From: Pseudomonas sp. TTU2014-080ASC
Lineage (GTDB): Bacteria; Pseudomonadota; Gammaproteobacteria; Pseudomonadales; Pseudomonadaceae
Direction: 5' to 3'
DNA: 64,000 nt
Assembly (NCBI RefSeq): GCF_001446935.1
Contig: NZ_LKKK01000001.1
Location: 496,001-560,000 of the forward strand
The position numbers and the translations under genes are program-made. Below are positions 1 through 10,443 of the stretch, in pieces. The notes under the pieces were generated by a model. It was given only the letters and a program-made list of their open reading frames with translations, did not search any database and was not told the origin of the DNA. Each line of letters opens with the position of its first letter. Position 1 is the first letter of the stretch.

Positions 1-125
1 CCTTTCGGCAGCGGCAGTGCCTGCTCAAAGGCAGAGCGCACCTCATTCAGGCGCTTCTCATGCAAATCATGGATGCGCTTGTCGCGCTCGGCAGAAAAGT
101 CGATCAGCTTGGGTTCGTTACTCAT
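1..125 (-). CDS. Small charged protein of unknown function, truncated by the window edge
   Basis: The first 41 or so codons are visible, starting at an ATG at 125-123 (MSNEPKLIDFSAERDK...) and running off the left edge. The start codon overlaps the stop of the upstream alkB-like gene in an ATGA arrangement, so the two are translationally coupled. The visible part is rich in charged residues and predicted helical, with no signal peptide or recognisable domain. I do not recognise a function. Small conserved proteins of this kind sit beside alkB-like genes in pseudomonads, which supports a real gene. Confidence 0.6.
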   Translation of the reverse strand, partial: MSNEPKLIDFSAERDKRIHDLHEKRLNEVRSAFEQALPLPK

Positions 126-721
126 AGCGGGCTATTTATCAATCGAAAGGTCAGATTCAGGCGGGGTGTATTGCAGCGTTGCGTCTTAGCAACTTGATGT
201 TGCCAATGATGCTGGGTTGGCCCCCGCATTACCAGCAACGAACCATGTTCCAGCTGAACTGAGTGCTCAATACGCTTCTGCCCTTTGCGACGCAGATCCA
301 AACGGCGGCTTGCCCCCAAACTCACGGAGGCGATCACAGGCTGCGTGCCAAGCTCTGGTTCATCATCACTGTGCCACCCCATAGAGTCCCGTCCATCCCT
401 ATATAAGTTGAGCAAGACGGAATTGAGTGGGTGGTTGATGGTGGCCTGCAGGCGCTCACGCATAGCCTCAAGCACGGACGTCCAGGGCATGGGCTGATGG
501 GTGTGGCCAGAGTAGCGGTAACTCGCGCCCTCATCACCATGCCAAGCAACCAAACGCGGCGTCGGGTGCTCCTTACCAAATAGCTTCAGTACAGGCTGTT
601 GCCAGGCGGTCTGCGCAACTATCTGGCGCTGCCACTGCGTTGCAAGCGGTTCTGTCAGCCATCCCGGATAGAGAGTCAGATCAGCGTCCGGGTAATCCAG
701 TACAACCGGCTTGCTATTCAT
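122..721 (-). CDS. AlkB-family 2-oxoglutarate/Fe(II)-dependent dioxygenase
   Basis: A 199-residue protein of the AlkB family, which oxidatively removes alkyl groups from nucleic acid bases using Fe(II) and 2-oxoglutarate. The metal ligands are visible as the HxD motif His117/Asp119 in GWHSDDE and the distal His175 in WQHQV. The 2-oxoglutarate-binding RxNxTFR motif is at Arg187-Arg193. Overall layout is closest to the AlkB2/ALKBH2-like group. I chose the ATG at 721 (MNSKPVV) over a start 16 codons upstream because the family fold begins close to it. The gene is followed with a 4-base overlap by a small gene. Which lesion it repairs, DNA or RNA, cannot be told from sequence. Confidence 0.9.
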   Translation of the reverse strand: MNSKPVVLDYPDADLTLYPGWLTEPLATQWQRQIVAQTAWQQPVLKLFGKEHPTPRLVAWHGDEGASYRYSGHTHQPMPWTSVLEAMRERLQATINHPLNSVLLNLYRDGRDSMGWHSDDEPELGTQPVIASVSLGASRRLDLRRKGQKRIEHSVQLEHGSLLVMRGPTQHHWQHQVAKTQRCNTPRLNLTFRLINSPL

Positions 722-792
722 CGACACTGGCCTCTGATAAATCCTGCGGGCAGCTCCACAGTCAATCAAGGAAGAGCCCGCCCTCTACACCC

Positions 793-1092
793 TCAAACCT
801 CTATATCCACCCACAACCCCTGCCTGGGCAGATCCTTCAGCTTATCGAAATCCTCCTCGGCGATATCGCCTTGAGCGATTTCCTGCGGCGTGTAGCCCCG
901 GCGGCGCTGACGCCTGCGTTGCTCCTCACGCAGCAACATCTCAGCTTCTTGCGGATGCCGCTTATCCAAGCTGACGCCGCTTTCCTTGGCGCTTTCAGCC
1001 GCTGGGGTGACCGGTTGGATATCAGGTCGTGGTTTGACCACATCCTGCTGTGCGGTAACAGGCACAAGCCCCTGAGGAATTGGTGGCAGCAT
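793..1092 (-). CDS. Small hypothetical protein conserved beside rapA
   Basis: A 99-residue soluble protein with a proline-rich N-terminal half, a very basic central helix (EEQRRRQRRRGY, about residues 56-67) and a conserved-looking C-terminus ending RQGLWVDIEV. No signal peptide, membrane segment or enzyme motif is seen. A GGAGG lies 9 bases before the ATG. Similar short proteins lie between alkB-like and rapA genes in Pseudomonas and some are labelled aspartate-semialdehyde dehydrogenase in databases; nothing here supports that name, since it is far too short and lacks a catalytic cysteine motif. Function unknown. Confidence 0.7.
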   Translation of the reverse strand: MLPPIPQGLVPVTAQQDVVKPRPDIQPVTPAAESAKESGVSLDKRHPQEAEMLLREEQRRRQRRRGYTPQEIAQGDIAEEDFDKLKDLPRQGLWVDIEV

Positions 1093-1321
1093 CCTTTACA
1101 ACCTCCAGCATCCGGCATTTAACTGCGTCGGAGATGACTTTACCTACCATTCGTCACACATTTAAGCGCGACACTATTGCAAAGTTCTTCACTTCAGACC
1201 GTAAACACGGTCTCTTATTGACCGCTAGCCGCCCCACAAAGTGCACTACGTTCATCATTGCGCCTTTGGCCAGCGGCTGTGCTGCGTTAATATACCCAGC
1301 TTTTTTACGCGGGAGAAAAGC

Positions 1322-4165
<2,844 letters not shown>

Positions 4166-4182
4166 CCTACACAGGGGCGGAC

Positions 4183-5082
4183 TTAGTGCGCCCCGCTCCC
4201 GCCCATCAGTACCGCCTGCTCCTGCTCACACAGCCCCAGCAAATAATCCCAGACCAAACGCAAGCGCACCGAGCGATGCAGCTCCCGGCGCGTACTCATC
4301 CAGTATTTGCGTTCAATAAACAGCTCCGGCAAAACCGCCTGCAGCTGTACATCATACGCACCGACAAAGTGCGGCAAGATCGCAAGACCAACGCCAGAAC
4401 GCGCTGCCTGCTGTTGGGCAGACACACTGGTACTGCGGAAGATCACCTGCGGATGGCGGCAGAAACTCTGCTGGAACATCAGCTCCTGCGTGAACAGCAG
4501 ATCATCCACATAACCAATCCATGCGTGCTGGTTCAAATCCTCGCGACTGCGTAGTGGCGGTGCCTCCCTGAGGTAAGCAGGGCTGGCATACAACCCCAGA
4601 CGGTAACGGGTAAGTAAACGGGAGATAAGCAAATCAGCAATAGGCTGCTCCAGAGTGATAGCGATATCCGCCTCCCGGTTGGTGATACTGACAAAGCGAG
4701 GCACCGAGACCAGCTCAACCTCCAACCCCGGATATTGCTTGAGCAGGCCGCCCAGACGCTGCGCCAGAAAACCGTTGCCCAGCCCTTCAGTAACGCCAAT
4801 GCGCACCTGGCCAAGCGGTGAAATACTCTGGCTGAGCTCCTCTTGCGCCAGCAACGCGGTGTTCTCCATTGCCTCTGCATGCTGCAGCAGCGCCTGCCCT
4901 GCCGGAGTCAGCTGGTAGCCACCGGTATGTTGCACAAAAAGCTGTGTGCCCAAGCCGCGTTCAAGCTGCTCAATGTGCCGCGCCACTGTGGCGTGAGTGG
5001 TGTCCATCCGCTTGGCTACCGCCAGTAATCGGCCGGTGCGGTGCAACTCAAGGAAGTAACGCAAATCCCCCCAATCAAACAC
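4183..5082 (-). CDS. LysR-type transcriptional regulator
   Basis: A 299-residue LysR regulator with an N-terminal winged helix-turn-helix (about residues 5-62, including ATVARHIEQLERGLGTQLF) and a type 2 periplasmic-binding-like effector domain. I prefer the GTG at 5082 because a GGAGG lies five bases before it; the GTG at 5088 is too close to that site. The gene is divergent from the GMC oxidoreductase, the usual arrangement for a LysR protein controlling its neighbour, so it probably regulates the oxidoreductase and MFS pair. The effector is unknown. Confidence 0.9.
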   Translation of the reverse strand: MFDWGDLRYFLELHRTGRLLAVAKRMDTTHATVARHIEQLERGLGTQLFVQHTGGYQLTPAGQALLQHAEAMENTALLAQEELSQSISPLGQVRIGVTEGLGNGFLAQRLGGLLKQYPGLEVELVSVPRFVSITNREADIAITLEQPIADLLISRLLTRYRLGLYASPAYLREAPPLRSREDLNQHAWIGYVDDLLFTQELMFQQSFCRHPQVIFRSTSVSAQQQAARSGVGLAILPHFVGAYDVQLQAVLPELFIERKYWMSTRRELHRSVRLRLVWDYLLGLCEQEQAVLMGGSGAH

Positions 5083-5124
5083 AGACACCTCCGCCTGTTA
5101 GAAAACGAACAACCAATGGTCAAA

Positions 5125-5153
5125 AATGATCGTTTTTTTAACGCGAATGAACG
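5125..5153. promoter_or_regulatory. Direct repeats in the LysR/GMC divergent promoter, possible operator
   Basis: AATGATCG at 5125-5132 and AATGAACG at 5146-5153 are near-identical direct repeats 21 bases (two helical turns) apart in the short divergent region. This placement fits a LysR-type binding site, but no experimental or consensus match is claimed. Confidence 0.3.
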
Positions 5154-5199
5154 ATTAGCCTCAAGCATCAGACAACAATAAGAAGCAATGAGGTGCGCA

Positions 5200-6858
5200 A
5201 TGTCACAGGATTCCTGGGACTACATCATCGTCGGCGCAGGCCCAGCCGGCTGCCTGCTTGCCAACCGCCTGTCTGCAGACCCGAGCAAACGCGTCCTGCT
5301 GCTCGAAGCCGGTGGCAAGGACAACTATCCCTGGATCCATATTCCGGTCGGCTACCTCTACTGCATTGGCAACCCGCGCACTGACTGGTGCTTTGATACT
5401 GAACAGGTGCCAGGCTTGGCGGGCCGCGCTCTCAAATATCCGCGCGGTCGCGTTCTCGGCGGTTGCTCCTCAATCAACGGCATGATTTACATGCGCGGCC
5501 AGGCCCGGGACTACGACAGCTGGGCCGCACAAGGCAATCCAGGTTGGGCCTGGAACGACGTGTTGCCACTTTTCAAAGCGGTTGAAGATCACTATGCCGG
5601 TGCCTCCGAGCTGCATGGCAGCGGCGGCGAGTGGCGGGTGGAACGCCAGCGTTTGTCTTGGGAGATTCTGCAGGCCTTCCGCAGTGCCGCCGCGCAAACC
5701 GGGATCGCCCGGATTGAGGACTTCAACGGCGGAGATAACGAGGGCTGCAGCTACTTTGAAGTCAATCAGCGCTCCGGCGTTCGCTGGAATGCCTCTAAAG
5801 CCTTTCTCCATCCTGTGACCCACCGCCCCAACCTAAGCGTACTGACGGACGCTCAGGTTGAACGCATCCTCCTCGAAAACGGCCGTGCGAGCGGTGTGTT
5901 GCTACGTCATCAAGGTGAGCACAAGCAGGTACTGGCGCGCAGGGAAGTCATCCTCTGTGCCGGTGCAATTGGCTCCCCCACACTACTGCAACGCTCGGGC
6001 ATTGGCCCGCAGCGCCTGCTGCAAAAGCACGGCATTGCTGTTCGACATGCGCTCGAAAGCGTAGGCGCCAACCTGCAGGATCACCTGCAACTGCGCCTGA
6101 TTTATCGCTTTAGCGGCGCACCTTCACTAAACAAGATCGCCGCCAGTGTCTGGGGCAAGATGGGCATGGGCTTGCAATACCTGTTCAAGCGCAGCGGGCC
6201 TTTATCCATGGCCCCCAGCCAACTCGGCGCGTTTGCTAAGTCTGATCCGCAACAGACCAGCGCGAATCTCGAATACCACGTACAACCCTTGTCGCTTGAG
6301 CGTTTCGGCGAGCCGCTGCACAACTTTCCAGCCTTTACTGCGTCCGTTTGCGATTTGCGTCCGCTCAGTCGCGGCAGCGTACAGATTCGCTCGGCCGATA
6401 TGGATGACAAGCCCATCATCCAGCCCAATTACCTGAGCCACCCGCAGGATTTGCAAGTGGCAGCCGATGCCATCCGCCTGACCCGTCGCATCGTCTCAGC
6501 CCCAGCCCTGTGCCCTTATCGCCCGTTGGAATACAAGCCAGGTCTGGAATACCAGAGTGAAGATGATCTGAGGCAAGCCGCAGCAGAAATTGGCACCACC
6601 ATTTTTCATCCAGTCGGCACCTGCCGCATGGGCGAAGACTCCACAGCCGTAGTTGACAGTCGCCTGCGTGTCCACGGCATCCCCGGTCTGCGGGTTGTCG
6701 ATGCGTCAATCATGCCCACCATCACCTCTGGCAATACCTGCTCGCCGGTGCTGATGATCGCGGAGAAAGCCGCCCGCATGATCTTGGCCGACAGCGAGCG
6801 CCTGAACCTTAGCTCCACCCTGAACTCAACCCAATTTGCATCCACCGCGTGGTCTTAA
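5200..6858 (+). CDS. GMC-family FAD-dependent oxidoreductase (choline/alcohol dehydrogenase-like)
   Basis: A 552-residue glucose-methanol-choline oxidoreductase that oxidises an alcohol or aldehyde with FAD. The Rossmann dinucleotide motif GAGPAG is at residues 12-17; the first GMC signature region is around RGRVLGGCSSINGM; the catalytic histidine and asparagine pair is at about H470 (FHPVGTCRMG) and N512 (GNTCSPVL). I use the ATG at 5200 because GAGG lies six bases before it; the ATG at 5188 has no comparable site. It is divergent from a LysR regulator and followed after 95 bases by an MHS transporter, so the two may handle the same, unidentified, alcohol substrate. It is not in a bet operon, so true choline dehydrogenase activity is doubtful. 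Confidence 0.88.
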   Translation: MSQDSWDYIIVGAGPAGCLLANRLSADPSKRVLLLEAGGKDNYPWIHIPVGYLYCIGNPRTDWCFDTEQVPGLAGRALKYPRGRVLGGCSSINGMIYMRGQARDYDSWAAQGNPGWAWNDVLPLFKAVEDHYAGASELHGSGGEWRVERQRLSWEILQAFRSAAAQTGIARIEDFNGGDNEGCSYFEVNQRSGVRWNASKAFLHPVTHRPNLSVLTDAQVERILLENGRASGVLLRHQGEHKQVLARREVILCAGAIGSPTLLQRSGIGPQRLLQKHGIAVRHALESVGANLQDHLQLRLIYRFSGAPSLNKIAASVWGKMGMGLQYLFKRSGPLSMAPSQLGAFAKSDPQQTSANLEYHVQPLSLERFGEPLHNFPAFTASVCDLRPLSRGSVQIRSADMDDKPIIQPNYLSHPQDLQVAADAIRLTRRIVSAPALCPYRPLEYKPGLEYQSEDDLRQAAAEIGTTIFHPVGTCRMGEDSTAVVDSRLRVHGIPGLRVVDASIMPTITSGNTCSPVLMIAEKAARMILADSERLNLSSTLNSTQFASTAWS

Positions 6859-6953
6859 TTCTGCGGTAGATGCATGCAACCGGTGCCGTACGGCCAGGAG
6901 GTCGATACCGAATAATAAAAAACTGAAGCCCCACAAGGGCAGGAGAACGCTCA

Positions 6954-8576
6954 ATGAGCCTATCTGCAAAGAACCCGACCTGCGCATCTACTCAGGTATC
7001 CCGGCATGAAGAACGCAAAGTGATCTTGGCCTCGTCACTGGGTACGGTTTTCGAGTGGTACGACTTCTTTCTCTACGGTGCCCTGGCCGCGATCATCAGC
7101 AAGCAGTTCTTTGCCGGGGTCAATGACACAACTGCGTTTATCTTTGCTTTACTGGCGTTTGCCGCCGGCTTTCTGGTGCGACCGTTCGGTGCGCTGGTGT
7201 TTGGCCGTCTGGGTGACATGATCGGGCGTAAGCATACCTTTCTCGCCACTATCGTACTGATGGGCCTGTCAACCTTCTGCGTCGGCCTGCTGCCCTCTTA
7301 CGCCAGCATTGGCGTGGCAGCGCCGGTCATGCTGGTGGCCCTGCGCATGCTGCAAGGGCTGGCATTGGGTGGTGAATACGGCGGTGCTGCCACCTATGTA
7401 GCTGAGCATGCTCCCGCTAATAAACGCGGCAGTTACACCAGCTGGATACAGTCAACAGCGAGTGCCGGACTACTGCTGTCATTACTGGTGATTGGTGTAT
7501 GTCGTTATCTGACTGGTGACGACTTCGAGGTCTGGGGCTGGCGTCTACCGTTCCTGTTGTCGATCGTACTGCTGGGGATTTCCACCTGGATCCGCCTCTC
7601 AATGCACGAATCCCCGGCCTTTGTGAAAATGAAAAACGAGGGCAAATGCAGTAAAGCCCCGCTGCGGGAATCCTTTACCCGCTGGAACAATCTGAAAGTG
7701 GTACTAACTGCTCTGTTCAGCATCAACGCCGGTCAGGCTGTAACCTTTTATACAGCCCAGTTCTATGTCCTGTTCTTTCTGACCCAAGTGCTAAAAGTGG
7801 ACGCCGGTCTGGCCAACAACCTGCTGATCATTGCCATCGTTATCGGAGCACCGTTCTTTATTGTCAGCGGCTGGTTGTCTGACCGAATCGGCCGAAAACC
7901 GGTCATTGTTGCCGGGCTACTGCTCGCAACCCTGTTGTATTTCCCGCTGTTCAAGGCGCTGACTCACTACGCCAACCCTCAAATTGATGCAGCCTCAAGG
8001 CAAGCCCCTGTCACTGTGATTGCGGATCCTGCAACCTGCACATTTCAATTTGATCCGGTGGGCAAGGCGCGCTTCGACACACCGTGCGACCTGACCAAAG
8101 CACAGCTGGCCAAAGGCGGCATTCCTTATCAGACCCTAGCCAGTGAACCTGGCAGTACGCTGGTGGTAAAAGTGGGTTCGCACAGCATTACAGGGCTTGA
8201 TGGCGAAGCTCTGAGCGCAGCACTGAAACAGGCTGGCTATCCCGCTGAAGCTGACTCATCCCAACTCGACCACACCATGGTGGTTGTCATCATGGTCGCC
8301 CTATTGCTGATTGCCTGCCTTTGCTATGGCCCGCTCGCGGCCATGATGGTTGAACTGTTTCCAACACGCATCCGCTACACCTCACTGTCACTGCCTTACC
8401 ACATCGGTAATGGTTGGTTTGGTGGGCTTCTGCCGACGATCTCCTTCGCGCTGGTAGTTTACACAGGCGATATTTACTACGGTTTGTGGTACCCAGTGCT
8501 AATAACCGGCGCGAGCCTTATATGCGCGCTGCTATTTCTCCGTGAGACACGCCACAGGGACATCCACGCCGAATAA
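6954..8576 (+). CDS. MFS transporter of the metabolite:H+ symporter (MHS) family
   Basis: A 540-residue inner-membrane transporter. The N-terminus shows the MHS hallmarks SSLGTVFEWYDFFLYG and the loop motif GRLGDMIGRK, then alternating hydrophobic segments consistent with 12 helices. A hydrophilic insertion of about 95 residues (roughly 342-438), with two cysteines near 361 and 377, interrupts the C-terminal half and makes the protein about 100 residues longer than ProP or KgtP. GGAG lies just before the ATG. It follows the GMC oxidoreductase and probably imports that enzyme's substrate or a related compound; the substrate cannot be named. Confidence 0.88.
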   Translation: MSLSAKNPTCASTQVSRHEERKVILASSLGTVFEWYDFFLYGALAAIISKQFFAGVNDTTAFIFALLAFAAGFLVRPFGALVFGRLGDMIGRKHTFLATIVLMGLSTFCVGLLPSYASIGVAAPVMLVALRMLQGLALGGEYGGAATYVAEHAPANKRGSYTSWIQSTASAGLLLSLLVIGVCRYLTGDDFEVWGWRLPFLLSIVLLGISTWIRLSMHESPAFVKMKNEGKCSKAPLRESFTRWNNLKVVLTALFSINAGQAVTFYTAQFYVLFFLTQVLKVDAGLANNLLIIAIVIGAPFFIVSGWLSDRIGRKPVIVAGLLLATLLYFPLFKALTHYANPQIDAASRQAPVTVIADPATCTFQFDPVGKARFDTPCDLTKAQLAKGGIPYQTLASEPGSTLVVKVGSHSITGLDGEALSAALKQAGYPAEADSSQLDHTMVVVIMVALLLIACLCYGPLAAMMVELFPTRIRYTSLSLPYHIGNGWFGGLLPTISFALVVYTGDIYYGLWYPVLITGASLICALLFLRETRHRDIHAE

Positions 8577-8609
8577 CCACTCGGAAGTACCGCCGAGCAT
8601 AGCGCCATT

Positions 8610-8656
8610 ACGGTTTGAAATTGCAGCTCACCCTCCTAGCTAACACTTCAAACCGT
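8610..8656. terminator. Inverted repeat between convergent genes, possible bidirectional terminator
   Basis: ACGGTTTGAA at 8610-8619 is repeated in inverted orientation as TTCAAACCGT at 8647-8656, with a 27-base loop, between the 3' ends of two convergent transporter genes. There is no clear T-tract, so termination is only suggested by position. Confidence 0.35.
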
Positions 8657-8720
8657 ACGCCAAACACCCGCACAAACAGCTCCACAGCCACTGTCGATGC
8701 ACACGGTGAGTGCACGGGCA

Positions 8721-10040
8721 TCACTCCCCAGCAAGCCCACGCTGCATGGCTTCGGAATCAGCCACGAAATTGCGGGAGGCCATGAAGAGCGCCACCATCG
8801 TCAGCAACATCGCGACCGGCACCATATACAATGCGTCGTGCAAGCCAACAGCCCTAAAAGCTTCCGTCATCTCTACTGCACCTGCCGCCACCATAGCAGC
8901 GTTGGCAAAGTAGTCCGAAAGTCCTCCTACAACCACAGGCCCTAAACCGCCACCGAGCAGATACAACCCGGCAAAGAACAATGCCATCGCCGTGCCACGC
9001 AGACGAGGCTCAACTACATCTTGAATCGCAGTGTACACACAGGTGTAGAAGTTGTAGGAAAACAGCCAACCTACACTGAATATTGCCACGAAAAGCGAAA
9101 TGTCTATCCGGCCGGCCCACAATGCAAGACCGGTTGCTGCAGCAGCGACCAGTAAGCTGCCGGTCGCAAACAATAAGCGTCCACGCGCCCAACGCTGGTG
9201 GATTTTATCGGCAAGCCATCCACCCAACGTCAGTCCGATCAGCCCTGTAACACCGACAATGACCCCTGTTGCAACGGCCGCGTCTTGTAAGGACAAAAAG
9301 AAGTAACGCTGCAACATAGGCACCATAAAGGAGTTGTTGGCGTAGGTTGCGAAGTTGAATGCCAGCCCCGCCACGACTAACCACCAGAAAGTCCGAATCG
9401 ACAGCACTTTACGCATCGGTTTTTCGACGACTTCAGCCTTGGCCTGCATCTGTTCAGCTGCGCCACGCTGCGGCTCTTTAATTAAAAAGATGAACACAGC
9501 CAAGATCAGTCCAGGGACCGCAGCAATAAAGAATGGCGCGCGCCAGCTGCCAAAGGCTTCAACCATTGCGCCGATGGTGAAATACGCCAGCAGTAACCCC
9601 ACCGGCAATCCAAGCATGAATATGCCCATAGCTCGGGCGCGCTTATTCGCCGGAAATAAATCACCGATTAATGAATTAGCCGCAGGCGCATAACTCGCCT
9701 CACCGATGCCAATTCCCATGCGCATAAGCAAAAAGCTCCAATAGCTCCAAGCAAGCCCATTGAGAGCAGTCAGCCCACTCCAAACCGTTAAGCCCAACCC
9801 CATTATTTTGCGACGCGAGCCTGTATCGGCCATTCGCCCTAGGGGAATACCCGCAATTGCGTAAACCAAAGTGAAGGCTGTGCCCATAAGCCCGATTTGG
9901 AAATCGTTGAGATTCCATTCCAACCGAATGGGCTCGCCCAGAATCGCAGGAATCGTCCGGTCAAAAAAATTGAATAGGTTAGCCAAAAAAAGAAGGAGCA
10001 AGACGCGCCAGGCATTGGACGCTTGTTGAGGCTGGTGCAT
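8721..10040 (-). CDS. MFS transporter, Spinster-like
   Basis: A 439-residue inner-membrane protein with about 12 hydrophobic segments. The N-terminal LFNFFDRTIPAIL stretch, the LGRMADTGSRRKI loop motif and the IGIGEASYAPAANSLIGDLFP segment are typical of the Spinster-like branch of the major facilitator superfamily. It stands alone on the minus strand, convergent with the MHS transporter. Substrates of bacterial Spinster-like transporters are mostly unknown, so none is assigned. Confidence 0.85.
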   Translation of the reverse strand: MHQPQQASNAWRVLLLLFLANLFNFFDRTIPAILGEPIRLEWNLNDFQIGLMGTAFTLVYAIAGIPLGRMADTGSRRKIMGLGLTVWSGLTALNGLAWSYWSFLLMRMGIGIGEASYAPAANSLIGDLFPANKRARAMGIFMLGLPVGLLLAYFTIGAMVEAFGSWRAPFFIAAVPGLILAVFIFLIKEPQRGAAEQMQAKAEVVEKPMRKVLSIRTFWWLVVAGLAFNFATYANNSFMVPMLQRYFFLSLQDAAVATGVIVGVTGLIGLTLGGWLADKIHQRWARGRLLFATGSLLVAAAATGLALWAGRIDISLFVAIFSVGWLFSYNFYTCVYTAIQDVVEPRLRGTAMALFFAGLYLLGGGLGPVVVGGLSDYFANAAMVAAGAVEMTEAFRAVGLHDALYMVPVAMLLTMVALFMASRNFVADSEAMQRGLAGE

Positions 10041-10443
10041 GGTTTATCTCTCTTGTTGTCAGCACACGCAATCAGTGCCGAACATTACACAGCACCTTGA
10101 GGTGCAATCTAGAAGCAAGAGCCGCCGTTGTCAGCGACTATTCGCCTGCGTTATATCGGTTAATGAAAGAGCTGCTCCCTAGCCACGCCATATTCCTATC
10201 CGCCCACCTGATGAACCTTCAGCCCCCAGCCTGGCAGCAATAATAGTGCAGCCGCTTGCTGCGTAATACGCCAGCGCAGCATTTACAGCCCCCTCAAACC
10301 AATAGGCAGTCGACCTGTAAGCTCATGATCAACAAAAAAATGCTCTGGATCAGAAAGGTCGATCTATGACTTTGCACGCTCAAGCATGAATAGAAACCTG
10401 TGCTTCACTAAACGTAATCCTTTGTTAAGCAAGGCCAGGTCTC
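10041..10443. other. 403-base intergenic region without a recognised gene
   Basis: This stretch separates the divergent Spinster-like transporter and the MHYT-GGDEF-EAL gene. I see no credible coding sequence, no strong hairpin and no RNA gene. It presumably holds both promoters; an AGG-rich ribosome site lies just before the ATG at 10444. Confidence 0.5.

Noticed and set aside
793..1092. Aspartate-semialdehyde dehydrogenase name for the 99-residue protein
   Set aside because: The protein is too short and has neither nucleotide-binding nor catalytic cysteine motifs.
5188..5199. Four-codon longer start for the GMC oxidoreductase
   Set aside because: The ATG at 5188 lacks a ribosome site, whereas the ATG at 5200 has GAGG at the right distance.
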